A DNA stretch of 64,000 bases from Actinomycetota bacterium (GCA_019347575.1 JAHWKY010000018.1:35987-99986); one strand, 5' to 3'. Positions 16,971-25,557 are shown, counted from the stretch's first letter. The notes: generated by a model not told the origin, from the letters alone. Translations and numbers: made by a program.

Positions 16971-17972
16971 TCAGAGCGGTTCCGGGGCGTGGTGCAGATC
17001 GGTCGGCTCGCCCCGACGGTCCGCACGAACGGACGTGACGATGGCCACGGTGAGGATCGCCGCGATGATCGCCAACGAGAGCGCGATCGGGAGGTGGTAG
17101 ACGTTGACGATCAGCATCTTGACGCCGACGAAACCGAGGATCGCGGCGAGCCCGAGGTCGAGGTAGCGGAAGCGGCCCGCCATCCCGGCCAGCGCGAAGT
17201 ACAGCGCGCGCAGACCGAGGATCGCGAAGGCGTTCGAGGCGAACACGATGAACGGCTCGCGGCTCACCGCGAGGATCGCAGGGACCGAGTCGATCGCGAA
17301 GACCACGTCGGTGGCCTCGACCAGGACGAGCACTGCGAACAGCGGCGTTGCCAGGAGCGCCCCGCTGCGGCGAGTGAACATCTTCTGCCCGTCGTACTCG
17401 TTGGTCGACGGCACGACCCGCCGGACCAGCTTCAACACCGGGTTGTCCTCGGGGTGCACCTCGGTCCCGCGGTGACGCACCATCTTGAAGGCGGTGTAGA
17501 GCAGGAACGCCCCGAACACGTACAGCAGCCAATCGAAGCGGTCGAGCAACGCCACGCCGGCGAAGATGAAGATCGCGCGCAGGACGAGCGCCCCGAAGAC
17601 GCCCCAGAACAGCACGCGGAACTGGTACTTCGCCGGCACGCTGAAGTAGCTGAAGATGACGGCCCAGACGAAGACGTTGTCGACCGACAGGCTCTTCTCG
17701 ATGAGGTAGCCGGCGTAGTACTCACCAGCGACGCGGGCACCCTCCCACCACCACAGGATCAGTCCGAACGCCAGACCGAGCGCGATCCACACCGCCGACT
17801 CGATCAGCGCCTCGCGGAACTTCACCTCGTGCGGAGTGCGGTGCACGAGGAGCAGATCGAGCAGCAGCAGCACCACGATCGCGACCACGAGCGCGCCCCA
17901 GACCCAACCGGGCACGGTGATATCCACGAACCTGCCGGCAGGCGCGCCGGCAGCGATCACGAAGTTCGGCAT
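16971..17972 (-). CDS. TerC family integral membrane protein
   Basis: 333 aa with about nine transmembrane helices. Family signatures include EKSLSVDNVFVWAVIF near residue 100 and VEATDVVFAIDSVPAILAVS near 215, with the acidic residues thought to contact metal ions; then VFASNAFAILGLRALYF. TerC/Alx proteins take part in manganese homeostasis and tellurite or pH response, so a Mn2+ exporter is likely. I chose the ATG at 17972 because GGAGGG lies about 9 nt upstream; the frame runs on to 17993 but that would bury the ribosome site. I looked for a yybP-ykoY Mn riboswitch upstream and did not see one. Confidence 0.9.
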   Translation of the reverse strand: MPNFVIAAGAPAGRFVDITVPGWVWGALVVAIVVLLLLDLLLVHRTPHEVKFREALIESAVWIALGLAFGLILWWWEGARVAGEYYAGYLIEKSLSVDNVFVWAVIFSYFSVPAKYQFRVLFWGVFGALVLRAIFIFAGVALLDRFDWLLYVFGAFLLYTAFKMVRHRGTEVHPEDNPVLKLVRRVVPSTNEYDGQKMFTRRSGALLATPLFAVLVLVEATDVVFAIDSVPAILAVSREPFIVFASNAFAILGLRALYFALAGMAGRFRYLDLGLAAILGFVGVKMLIVNVYHLPIALSLAIIAAILTVAIVTSVRADRRGEPTDLHHAPEPL

Positions 17973-18042
17973 GGAGAGAGGCCCTCCGAGCATCGGTGTG
18001 GGTGTTCGTCCCGTCTACACGGAGTGAACACGCTCACCGCGT

Positions 18043-18471
18043 TCAGAGGTCGGCCATCAAGGCGTCCATCCGGTCACGCACCGCCGTGAGCACACGCGCG
18101 CCGAAGACCGGCTCCTCGGCCAAGAGCTGCGCGTACGCGTGGCGATCCAACACGAGCGCCCGCATCGGGCTGATCGCACGCACCGACGCGGTCCGCTCAT
18201 CACCCTGGAACGCGGAGATCTCGCCGAAGAAGTCGGGCGCCTCCAGGACCGCGAGCTCGCGCCCCCCCAGGGTCACCACGGCCCTGCCTTCGACGATCAC
18301 GAACACCTCGGTACCGACCTCGTCCTCGACCGTCAGGAGGTCACCGTCGCGGACGTCGATGAGCTCGGAGTGATCGAGCACGTCGGTGAGCGTCTTGGTG
18401 TGGACCCCGTCGAACACCGGCATGCTCGCCAGCGTCGCGAGGATGGCGTCACGATCGACAGCATCGGTCAC
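18043..18471 (-). CDS. Cyclic nucleotide-binding domain protein
   Basis: 142 aa, a single CRP-type beta-roll: LASMPVFDGVHTKTLTDVLDHSE, LLTVEDEVGTEVFVIVEGRAVVTLGGRELAVL, then APDFFGEISAFQGDERTASVRAISP, the phosphate-binding cassette with FGEIS. There is no helix-turn-helix or catalytic domain, so it may be a stand-alone sensor or membrane-associated adaptor. GTG at 18471 follows GGGGGAG, and a TAGGCT -10 box lies at 18516-18521. It is upstream of terC with a 70-nt gap, so co-transcription is possible but unproven. Confidence 0.8.
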   Translation of the reverse strand: MTDAVDRDAILATLASMPVFDGVHTKTLTDVLDHSELIDVRDGDLLTVEDEVGTEVFVIVEGRAVVTLGGRELAVLEAPDFFGEISAFQGDERTASVRAISPMRALVLDRHAYAQLLAEEPVFGARVLTAVRDRMDALMADL

Positions 18472-18553
18472 GGTCGTCTCCCCCTGCCGGGCCCCGTCCC
18501 CTACGGGGCAGTCGCAGCCTACTCCGACGTCCGTCCCGGTCGCTGCACCAGCG

Positions 18554-20143
18554 TCACTCCGCCTGGACGTTGCCGCTCCCCTGTGCATCGCCGGTCTCGA
18601 TGTTCCGGCGTGCCTGATCGAGTTCGAACTCGAGAGGCCACACGTTGGTCGTGCACACGCCCGTGTCGATGGTCTGCTGGTCCATCACCGGGGCGGGCTT
18701 GCCCGCTCCCGCGTACTGGCGACACTCGTAGTGGTCGAGCTCGAGCCAGTGGCCGAGCTCGTGCAGCACGACGTAGTGCCGATAATCCTCGATCGGCCGT
18801 CGCGACCAGGCGTCCTCCTGTGGCCCCTCGCGCCACCGCTGGTCGTTGATGTAGACCTCGTCCCCGACACGGCAGCTGTAGCTCGCGTCGCATCCGGGCG
18901 CCGCCGCCTCGACGTCCTGCGGTGACGACAGCAGGACGGTCAGGTCCGCGGTGTCGTCGTCTCGGGGGACGCGGGTCCAGCGGACGTCGTTGTCCAGTGA
19001 CCAGCCGCGCTGGTCGGTGAGGGTCCAGTCCACGTGCTCGGCGAAGTACCGGGGATCCGCGTGCACGGGCCCGTGGTCGTCCGCGACGTCGACGGCGTAG
19101 CGCACGTCGTGTGACGGCGGCTGCGCCGCTTCGGCCGTCCTGCGCAGGACGCGGTCGGTCACGGCCTGTTGGAGACCCAGAGCATGCACCGCAGCGATGG
19201 TTTCGCTGCGGTCGACGACCCACTGGAGGAGGTCGTAGGTCAGCTCATCGGGGCGCCGGGTGAGGACCATCGGCGCGCGCGACTCACCGGCGAACGGCGC
19301 GGCGGCGAGAGCGTCCGGGAACTCGTCACCCCGCGCCAACACCACCGCGCGCTCCTCGATGCCGGCGTGGCGCACGCTCCACGTCGCGACCCTCGCGGCG
19401 GTATCGGTCCGGTCACGGCCGGCGACCCGCACCGTCGTGATGCCCTGCGCTTCGATGCGTCGCGCGACGTCCACATCGACGGCCAAGCGACCCCCGACGA
19501 GCACGGCTCGCTCGATCCCCAGCTCGTCCAGCGCCTCGACCGTCGCTGCCGGCACCTCCTCGCGACGGGTCAGCAGGATCGGGAACGGTCCGGCGAACGC
19601 TGCGGGACCGGCCGTCAGCGCGTCCGGGAAGCGCTCACCCGAGGCGATGAACGCGGTGCGCTGACCCTCGACGGTGCCGATCTCCCCCTCGAGGGATCGG
19701 GCGATCTCGGCTGCGGTGGCGTAGCGATCGGCCCCCGCTACGCGATCGACCTCGTAGCCAGCCTGTCGCAGCTCGTCGGCGACGTCGTCGCTCAGCGCAG
19801 CCGTGCCGCCGAGCAAGGTCACGGCCGCTGCCTCGAGCGCGTCCAGCGCCTCGTAGGAGCGCTCGGGGACCGCGGCGTGGTGAGCCAGCAGGATGGGGTG
19901 GCCACCGTCACCAGCGAGCGATGCGGCGGCCAGCGCATCGGGGAAGTCATCGGCCCGTGCCATCAGGACACGCTCAGAGGATCCGAAGGTGGCCTGGGCG
20001 AGCTCGGCGGCGGTCCCGACTCGCGTCGCGCCACCGACCCGATCCGTCCGGGGATCCTCCGGACTCGCCGCGACGGACGTCGAAGGGGTCAAGGGCAGCG
20101 CAAGCGCGACGACGGCGAGGATCCCCATCGCGATCCGGGACAT
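18554..20143 (-). CDS. Secreted CWB2 cell-wall-binding protein with C-terminal DUF3152 metalloprotease-like domain
   Basis: 529 aa. A signal peptide (residues 1-25) is followed by three CWB2 repeats, about residues 35-315, recognisable by RVGGATRVGTAAELAQATF, LLGGTAALSDDVADELR and repeated FPDAL motifs; these bind anionic wall polymers. The C-terminal 180 residues are a DUF3152 domain with HELGHWLELDH (His461, Glu462, His465, His471), a zinc-binding HExxHxxxxxH motif, followed by PAPVMDQQ, like a Met-turn. The architecture suggests a wall-anchored zinc peptidase; the target is unknown. Its stop lies some 80 nt upstream of the cyclic-nucleotide-binding gene on the same strand. Confidence 0.85.
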   Translation of the reverse strand: MSRIAMGILAVVALALPLTPSTSVAASPEDPRTDRVGGATRVGTAAELAQATFGSSERVLMARADDFPDALAAASLAGDGGHPILLAHHAAVPERSYEALDALEAAAVTLLGGTAALSDDVADELRQAGYEVDRVAGADRYATAAEIARSLEGEIGTVEGQRTAFIASGERFPDALTAGPAAFAGPFPILLTRREEVPAATVEALDELGIERAVLVGGRLAVDVDVARRIEAQGITTVRVAGRDRTDTAARVATWSVRHAGIEERAVVLARGDEFPDALAAAPFAGESRAPMVLTRRPDELTYDLLQWVVDRSETIAAVHALGLQQAVTDRVLRRTAEAAQPPSHDVRYAVDVADDHGPVHADPRYFAEHVDWTLTDQRGWSLDNDVRWTRVPRDDDTADLTVLLSSPQDVEAAAPGCDASYSCRVGDEVYINDQRWREGPQEDAWSRRPIEDYRHYVVLHELGHWLELDHYECRQYAGAGKPAPVMDQQTIDTGVCTTNVWPLEFELDQARRNIETGDAQGSGNVQAE

Positions 20144-20510
20144 GTGACCTCCGCTTGCTGCAGAGTTGGGCGTGGACCACGAACGTGCACGGTCACGGCG
20201 CCGCCTCGGCCCACGCGGCCCGGCCAGCAGCGGGGTGGTTGGGCCACTCGAACGGTTCGCACTGGACGGAAGTCCACCATCGCGGCTCGCCGCACTATCA
20301 CCGTGCTCGCCGACGTTGCCGTCGCCGGCACGGCTCGATCATCGCCACCGCCCAGGAGGATGGTCTACGTGGACCCGGAGACCGACATGGTCGGTCGTGG
20401 CATCGCCGTCCGCCAGATCGCAATCCGTTGCTGCGGGTCTCGGAGGAGGTGGCGCCGGCTGACGGCCTGGCGAGCTACGCCCATCGCCTCGGCTTGGCGC
20501 ACGGAGGCGG
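20144..20510. other. 367-bp intergenic region upstream of the CWB2 gene
   Basis: No intact gene. It should hold the promoter of the CWB2 gene near 20150-20200. On the plus strand a well-placed AGGAGG-ATG at 20354-20362 opens a short frame that is closed by a frame change (see the pseudogene entry). I see no tandem repeat or clear RNA here. Confidence 0.5.
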
Positions 20511-20514
20511 CTAG
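20360..20514 (+). pseudogene. Possible frameshifted relic of a short coding sequence
   Basis: An ATG with a good AGGAGG starts MVYVDPETDMVGRGIAVRQI; after about 20 codons the protein-like frame shifts and continues as RNPLLRVSEEVAPADGLASY and on to a TAG at 20512-20514. The 155-nt span is not a multiple of three, which fits one indel. I do not recognise the family. It may equally be chance in GC-rich DNA. Confidence 0.25.
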
Positions 20515-20984
20515 CTGGCCGCGCCAGTCGGCACCGGAACGACGTCGCTGGCCTCCTCGGGGGCGACGACGCCGACCACGACGGACGCGCGGTCGCAGAT
20601 GGCCCGGGCCTTGACGAACGTGCGGTGCTCGCCATCGGTGACGAGCAGTTCGGCCTCGAGGACCTCGTCCTCGCTGACGAGGATCTCCAGCTCGGGATCG
20701 GCTTCGAGCTCCAGTCGGATCTGTACCGGTGTGCGCTCGACGTAGGCGGTGACGTTCGTCAGCGGCGCCGTCTCGGTCACCTGCGTGATCTCGGCGCCCT
20801 CCGGCAGGACGAGTCCCTCGACCTCGGGTGGCTCGGCAAGAGGCTCAGGGGCTTCACCACACGGCGGTAGTCCGGTCAACGGTCCGGTCGGGACGTCGGC
20901 GAGGTTGGCCTGCATCGTGTCGTCACCGCCGCATCCGGTCAGAGCGATGGCGATGACGATCGACAGGAGCAGCGTTCGCGGCAC
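20511..20984 (-). CDS. Putative lipoprotein of unknown function
   Basis: 157 aa. The N-terminus VPRTLLLSIVIAIALTGCGG is a lipoprotein signal with LTGC lipobox, so the mature protein would be attached to the outer face of the membrane. The mature part is acidic (many Glu and Asp) with two later cysteines (PPCGEAP and AICDRAS) that could form a disulfide. No known domain is recognised. I chose the GTG at 20984; the longer frame would overlap the divergent ABC permease start. Divergent from the transporter operon, with both promoters in about 75 bp. Confidence 0.6.
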   Translation of the reverse strand: MPRTLLLSIVIAIALTGCGGDDTMQANLADVPTGPLTGLPPCGEAPEPLAEPPEVEGLVLPEGAEITQVTETAPLTNVTAYVERTPVQIRLELEADPELEILVSEDEVLEAELLVTDGEHRTFVKARAICDRASVVVGVVAPEEASDVVPVPTGAAS

Positions 20985-21044
20985 GGGGTCCCGTCCGGTC
21001 GATGCTGGTGGGGGCGCCGAAGCGTACGTCGCACACCGGCCTTC

Positions 21045-21050
21045 TAGACT
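21045..21050 (+). promoter_or_regulatory. -10 element (TAGACT) for a probably leaderless ABC transporter mRNA
   Basis: TAGACT ends 9 nt before the ATG at 21060, and there is no Shine-Dalgarno sequence between, so transcription likely starts at or next to the A of the start codon. Confidence 0.5.
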
Positions 21051-21059
21051 GCGCCGCCG

Positions 21060-21887
21060 ATGAGCCGTCGCGTCCTGTCCCGTCACGTCGTACCGGGGCT
21101 GCTCGCGTTGGTGTTCCTGTTGCCCCTGCTGTACCTCATCCTGGGATCGCTGCGTGCACGTGGACTGCCGCCGCCTCGTGGATTGGAGCTGATGCCGGCG
21201 GGGGCGGGGCTCGGGGCGTACCGGTCGCTGTACGACCTGCTGCCGGTAACGACCTACCTGCGCAACTCGATCGTCGTTGTCGCCGTGGCCGTGCCGTTGA
21301 CGGTCCTCGTCGCGTCACTCGCGGGGTTCGGCATCCGGATGTTGCGACCGCGGGCACGTCGCTGGGCGATCGGAGCCACGCTCGTGGTCATGATGGTCCC
21401 GGTCACGGCCGTGTGGGCCACACGCTTCGAGCTGTTCCGGTTGGCGGGGATCATCGACACGCTGATCCCGCTCGTGGCGCCGGCTCTGCTCGCCACCAGC
21501 CCCTTCCTCGTGCTCGTGTACATCTGGGCGTTCAGCCGCGTCGCCGACGAGCACTTCGAGGCCGCGGTGCTAGAAGGCTCCGGCGGGTTGCGGATGTGGT
21601 GGTCGGTGGGGATGCCACAGGTGCGCACCGCCACGCTGGCGGTCATGGTCCTCGCCTTCACCTTCCACTGGAGCAACTTCATCGACCCCCTGCTGTACCT
21701 CAACAGTCAGGGCAACTTCACGCTGCCGATCGGTCTCGATGTCTTGCGCCTGCTCAACCCCACCGACTGGCCGCTGCTGTTGGCCGGTGGCGTCGTGGTC
21801 GCACTGCCCGTGATCGCGGTGCTGCTCGTAGGGCAGCGGTTCTTCCTGTCCGACGAGGGCATCGAGCGACTACTGGGAAGGTCGTGA
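21060..21887 (+). CDS. Carbohydrate ABC transporter permease, MalG type
   Basis: 275 aa with six predicted transmembrane helices. The cytoplasmic EAA loop EAAVLEGSGGLRMWWSVGMPQV contacts the ATPase. The fold and position match MalG/UgpE-like sugar permeases (CUT1 family). The ATG at 21060 lacks a ribosome-binding site and is probably leaderless. It is the first gene of a three-gene operon with the binding protein 1 nt downstream and the second permease after that, an order different from the usual binding protein-permease-permease. No ATPase gene is present in the window. Confidence 0.88.
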   Translation: MSRRVLSRHVVPGLLALVFLLPLLYLILGSLRARGLPPPRGLELMPAGAGLGAYRSLYDLLPVTTYLRNSIVVVAVAVPLTVLVASLAGFGIRMLRPRARRWAIGATLVVMMVPVTAVWATRFELFRLAGIIDTLIPLVAPALLATSPFLVLVYIWAFSRVADEHFEAAVLEGSGGLRMWWSVGMPQVRTATLAVMVLAFTFHWSNFIDPLLYLNSQGNFTLPIGLDVLRLLNPTDWPLLLAGGVVVALPVIAVLLVGQRFFLSDEGIERLLGRS

Positions 21888-21888
21888 C

Positions 21889-23190
21889 GTGAAGCGTCCA
21901 CGGTTCCGGCTCATCCTCGTCGTCGTACTGGCGCTCACCGCAACAGCGTGCGGAGGTGCCGGCGACACCGACGGCGGCACCGGCGAGGACGGTCAGGTGG
22001 CGCTTCAGTTCGTGCTGTTCGGGGACGCCACCGAGACCGCGGGCTACAACCGGATGCTCCAGGAGTTCGAGTCGGAGAACCCCGCCATCGACGTCACGCT
22101 GAGCCCTGTCGCCAGCCAGGATGAACTCCTCGCCAAACTCACGACCTCGTTCGCCGGTGGCCAGCCTCCCGACGTGTTCCTCATCAACTTCCGCAAGTAC
22201 GGCCAGTTCGCCAGCCAGGGTGTGCTCGAGGAGGTCGATCCCTACCTCGAGGACAGCGAGGTGCTCGACGCCGAGGACTTCTTCCCGGTCGTGTTCGACC
22301 CGTTCCGCTTCGACGGCGAGATGCTGACCTGCATGCCGCAGAACGTCTCGTCGCTGGTCGTGTACTACAACCGGGACCTGTTCGAGGCAGCGGACCTGCC
22401 CCTGCCGACGGAGGGGACGGAGGGGTGGACCTGGGACGAGTTCCTCGCCGCCGCGCAGGCACTCACGAACGGCGAGGTGTACGGGCTGGGCACGGAGCCG
22501 TCGCTCATCCGGATCGCCCCGTTCGTGTGGTCCCACGGCGGCGAGGTCGTCGACGACCTCGAGGACCCCATGACCCTGATGCTGGACCAGGGCCGAGCAC
22601 GGGACGCGCTCGACTGGTTCCTCGACCTCTCGCTGGTCCACGGGGTCGTGCCCCCCGGCGTCGAGGAGCAGTCCGAGAGCAGCGCGTCGCGCTTCCTCAA
22701 CGGCCGGCTCGGCATGTACCTCAACTCGCGCCGTGTCACACCCACCATGCGCGAGATCGAGGGCTTCACCTGGGACGTCGCCCCGCTACCGGTCGCGCCG
22801 GGCGGGCAGCCGTTCACGATGCTGCACTCCGATGCGTACTGCATGGCCGGACCGGGCGAGCACCACGAGGAGTCGTGGCGCCTCATCGAGTTCGCCATGA
22901 GCGAGCGCGGTCAGCTCATCCTCGCCGAGTCGGGGCGGACGGTCCCATCGCGACGCGATGTGGCGACCTCCGACGTCTTCCTCGAGTCGGACGAGCCCCC
23001 CGCATCAGCGCACGTGTTCGTCGACAACGCCGAGATCCTCCGTGCGACGCCCCACACGGCGAACTGGACCCAGGTCGAGAAGGCCGCCGACGACATCCTC
23101 GAACAGATCTACTACGGCCGCACCGACCGCGACGAGGGCATGCGGCGGCTCATCGAGGAGACCCGCCGGCTGTTCGGCAGCGGCGGGTGA
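21889..23190 (+). CDS. Extracellular solute-binding protein, family 1 (sugar ABC transporter)
   Basis: 433 aa. The N-terminus MKRPRFRLILVVVLALTATACGG is a lipoprotein signal with a weak lipobox (ATAC). The mature part has the family 1 pattern: a QFVLFGDATETAGYNRMLQEFE strand-helix, PPDVFLINFRKYGQFASQGVLEEVDPYL, GWTWDEFLAAAQALT and ALDWFLDLS. The protein captures a carbohydrate outside the cell and hands it to the two permeases. The sugar cannot be told. The frame overlaps the next permease by 4 nt. Confidence 0.9.
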   Translation: MKRPRFRLILVVVLALTATACGGAGDTDGGTGEDGQVALQFVLFGDATETAGYNRMLQEFESENPAIDVTLSPVASQDELLAKLTTSFAGGQPPDVFLINFRKYGQFASQGVLEEVDPYLEDSEVLDAEDFFPVVFDPFRFDGEMLTCMPQNVSSLVVYYNRDLFEAADLPLPTEGTEGWTWDEFLAAAQALTNGEVYGLGTEPSLIRIAPFVWSHGGEVVDDLEDPMTLMLDQGRARDALDWFLDLSLVHGVVPPGVEEQSESSASRFLNGRLGMYLNSRRVTPTMREIEGFTWDVAPLPVAPGGQPFTMLHSDAYCMAGPGEHHEESWRLIEFAMSERGQLILAESGRTVPSRRDVATSDVFLESDEPPASAHVFVDNAEILRATPHTANWTQVEKAADDILEQIYYGRTDRDEGMRRLIEETRRLFGSGG

Positions 23191-24107
23191 GGGTCGCGGC
23201 GCGACGTGGATCCGAGACCGCACCCGCCGCTGCGACCGGGAGCCGGCTCGTGCGGGGCGCGGGCTGGTACACCGCCCCGTTCGCGCTCGGGGTCGCGCTG
23301 CTCCTGGTCATCCCCGCGCTGACCACCTTCTACTACGGGTTCACCGACCACACCGGGCTGGGTGATCCCCGCTTCAACGGCGTCGCCAACTTCCGCCGCA
23401 TGGGCAGCGACCCCTTCTTCCACGCGTCGCTGCGCGCGTCGCTGATCTTCGCGGCGATCGCGGTCCCGCTGAGGCTGTTCGTCGCGACCGGGATGGGCCT
23501 GCTGCTCGCCGCGCCCCGGCGCCTCGGACGCTGGTACCGCGCCGCGGTCTACGTGCCCACGGTCGTGCCCGACATCGTCCTGGCGCTCACGTTCCTGTGG
23601 GTGTTCAACCCGCTGTACGGGCCGATGAACGGGATGCTCGGGGCGCTGGGTCTGCCCACTCCCGCCTGGCTCGGGACGACGTGGGGAGCGCGGGGCGCGA
23701 TCGTGATCATGATGCTGTTCCCCGTGGGAGAGGCCTTCCTCGTCGTGCTCGCGGCGCGCCGGTCGCTCGACCCGTCGGTGTACGCGGCAGCTGCGGTCGA
23801 CGGGGCGTCGCCGTGGCAGACGCTGCGCTACATCACCCTCCCCCAGCTCGCCCCGCTGCTGCTGCTGCTCGCCGCGCGCGACGTGATCCTGACCCTGCAG
23901 GTCAACTTCGTCCCCGCGTACGTGCTGACCGACGGCGGCCCCGGCAACGCCACGCTCTTCCTCCCCATCTACATCTTCGATCAGGCGTTCGAGTTCCTCG
24001 GCTTCGGCTACGGGGCGGCCCTCACGCTCGTGCTCATGGTCATCACGATGGGCTTCATCGCCCTGCCCCTGCTGGTCATCCGCCGCTGGGGCTTCCTGCG
24101 CCGCTGA
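23187..24107 (+). CDS. Carbohydrate ABC transporter permease, MalF type
   Basis: 306 aa with six helices and the start VRVAARRGSETAPAAATGSR. The EAA loop reads YAAAAVDGASPWQTLRYITLPQL. It pairs with the MalG-type permease to form the membrane channel. The start GTG at 23187 overlaps the binding-protein stop (GTGA); the much longer upstream frame is shadow of the binding-protein gene. A long hairpin follows about 50 nt downstream. Confidence 0.88.
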   Translation: MRVAARRGSETAPAAATGSRLVRGAGWYTAPFALGVALLLVIPALTTFYYGFTDHTGLGDPRFNGVANFRRMGSDPFFHASLRASLIFAAIAVPLRLFVATGMGLLLAAPRRLGRWYRAAVYVPTVVPDIVLALTFLWVFNPLYGPMNGMLGALGLPTPAWLGTTWGARGAIVIMMLFPVGEAFLVVLAARRSLDPSVYAAAAVDGASPWQTLRYITLPQLAPLLLLLAARDVILTLQVNFVPAYVLTDGGPGNATLFLPIYIFDQAFEFLGFGYGAALTLVLMVITMGFIALPLLVIRRWGFLRR

Positions 24108-24160
24108 TCCGACGGGGCGGGGCGCCGGGTGCGGGGCGGGGTGGACAAGCCTGATCTCGT

Positions 24161-24206
24161 CGATGTATGCATTTCGGTGCCATCTGGCACCGGAACGCGT
24201 ACATCG
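24161..24206 (+). terminator. Long hairpin after the sugar transporter operon
   Basis: A 21-nt arm at 24161-24181 pairs with 24186-24206 around a 4-nt ATCT loop. Comparison of the arms shows two G-U pairs and one A-C mismatch. The region is locally AT-richer than its surroundings. Position after the last permease gene fits a terminator; there is no U-run. Confidence 0.6.
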
Positions 24207-24256
24207 ACCGCTGCGATGGTGCGATGCGTCACGGCGGGGGCGACGGGGCGGCGGGG

Positions 24257-24262
24257 TAGCCT
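24257..24262 (+). promoter_or_regulatory. Probable -10 element (TAGCCT) of the DUF3467 / HAD genes
   Basis: TAGCCT lies 33 nt before the chosen GTG at 24290, leaving a short leader that contains GGAG 6 nt before that start. Confidence 0.4.
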
Positions 24263-24289
24263 CGGGGCTCCCCTGGTGTCGGAGTGACC

Positions 24290-24571
24290 GTGAGCGACCA
24301 AGAGCAGCCGCAGAGCCCACAGATCTCGGTGAACGTCCCGGACGAGATCAAGTTCGGGGAGTACGCCAACTTCCTCGTCGTGTCGCACTCACCCCACGAG
24401 TTCACCCTCGATTTCTGCCAGCTCCTGCCCGGTCAGCAGGGGTCGGTCCGCGCCGAGGTGGTCACCCGGGTCAAGATCGCCCCGACCCTGGCTGGCAAGA
24501 TCATCCAGGCGCTCAACACGAACATGAGCAACTACGAGGACAAGTACGGGGCGATCCCCGTCGTCGGCTGA
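24290..24571 (+). CDS. DUF3467 domain protein
   Basis: 93 aa. The sequence ISVNVPDEIKFGEYANFLVV followed by FTLDFCQLLPG and VVTRVKIAPTLAGKIIQALNTN is the typical DUF3467 pattern: a small beta-rich protein of unknown role that is widespread in bacteria and archaea. I chose the GTG at 24290 because GGAG lies 6 nt upstream; an in-frame GTG at 24284 is directly against that box. The HAD gene starts 5 nt after the stop, so the two form an operon. Confidence 0.8.
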   Translation: MSDQEQPQSPQISVNVPDEIKFGEYANFLVVSHSPHEFTLDFCQLLPGQQGSVRAEVVTRVKIAPTLAGKIIQALNTNMSNYEDKYGAIPVVG

Positions 24572-24576
24572 CCCAG

Positions 24577-25458
24577 GTGACCGTCCCGCCCCGCCTCCCT
24601 GACGGGGTCGTGGCCGGTGGGCGCTTCGAGCGGTGGGAGCCCGCCCGACCGGCTTACCTCGTCGCCGATGTCGACGGCACCGTGGTGCGTCCCGATGGCG
24701 TGACCCCCGAAGGTCTCGAGGCCCTCGTCGCCGACCTGCAGGCCGCCGGCGTCCGAGTGGGTCTCGCGACCGGGCGCATGCGTCCGTCGGTCTCGGACCT
24801 GTGGCAGCGGCTCGGTGCCGCCGGTCCACACGTGCTGCACAACGGCGCGGAGGTATTCGGCGACGGGGCCATCGTCGCCACCTGGCCGCTGACGCGGGAC
24901 GAGGTCGGAGCGCTCATCGATCTGGCCCATCGCCGTGACGTGTACCTCGAGGTCTACGTCGAGCACGGCTTCTACGTGACCGACGACCGCGCACCCGAAC
25001 GGGACCACTGGCCCATGCTCGGCCACGATCCGCTGGGGTTCGTCGATGACCTACCTGACGGGTCGGTGTTCCCGAAGGCCACGTTCGCGCTGACCGCGCC
25101 CGCGGAGACCCACTTCCTGGACGACATCGAGGCCCTCGGTCTGATCGCCGGACCGGCCCAGTCGCCGCAGACGCCGCACCTGCACTACGTCAACGCGAAC
25201 AACCCCGCCGCCGACAAGGGTCGGGCGGTGACACACGCCGCCGCACACCTCGGTGTCGAGCTCGCGGCGGTCGTGGCGGTCGGCGACGGCGCCAACGACC
25301 TGTCGATGTTCGGCGTCGTGGGCACGGCCATCGCCATGGGCCAGTCAGCCCCGGCGATCATCGCGGCGGCTCACCTCGTGGTCCCCGACGCGGCCGACGA
25401 CGGGGTGATGACCGCACTCGAAGCGGTGCGTGCGCTGTGTCGCGCCGGCGGTGCATGA
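24577..25458 (+). CDS. HAD-superfamily hydrolase, Cof type
   Basis: 293 aa. AYLVADVDGTVVRPDG is motif I (DxDGT), VGLATGRMRPS is motif II, DKGRAV the motif III lysine, and AVGDGANDLSMFGVVGTAIAMG is motif IV. The C2-type cap of Cof phosphatases lies between. Enzymes of this class dephosphorylate sugar phosphates, FMN or similar small molecules; the substrate is open. The GTG at 24577 sits 5 nt after the DUF3467 stop. Confidence 0.85.
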   Translation: MTVPPRLPDGVVAGGRFERWEPARPAYLVADVDGTVVRPDGVTPEGLEALVADLQAAGVRVGLATGRMRPSVSDLWQRLGAAGPHVLHNGAEVFGDGAIVATWPLTRDEVGALIDLAHRRDVYLEVYVEHGFYVTDDRAPERDHWPMLGHDPLGFVDDLPDGSVFPKATFALTAPAETHFLDDIEALGLIAGPAQSPQTPHLHYVNANNPAADKGRAVTHAAAHLGVELAAVVAVGDGANDLSMFGVVGTAIAMGQSAPAIIAAAHLVVPDAADDGVMTALEAVRALCRAGGA

Positions 25459-25557
25459 CAGCCAAGGTGGTGGCCGAACGCGGCAGCACGGTCAGCCGAA
25501 GCCGATCTCGGCGCCTAGAAACCCTTACGGCGACGCGGACGTTCCGTTGCGCTTACC

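Noticed and set aside
17973..18042. yybP-ykoY manganese riboswitch upstream of terC
   Set aside because: The gap is too short and lacks the conserved loop sequences.
16533..18089. 518-aa plus-strand open frame
   Set aside because: Crosses the tRNA-Val gene and the antisense of Nif3 and TerC; low-complexity charged sequence.
20089..20331. 80-aa minus-strand frame upstream of the CWB2 gene
   Set aside because: Overlaps the CWB2 signal peptide region, has no ribosome site and shows only low-complexity residues.
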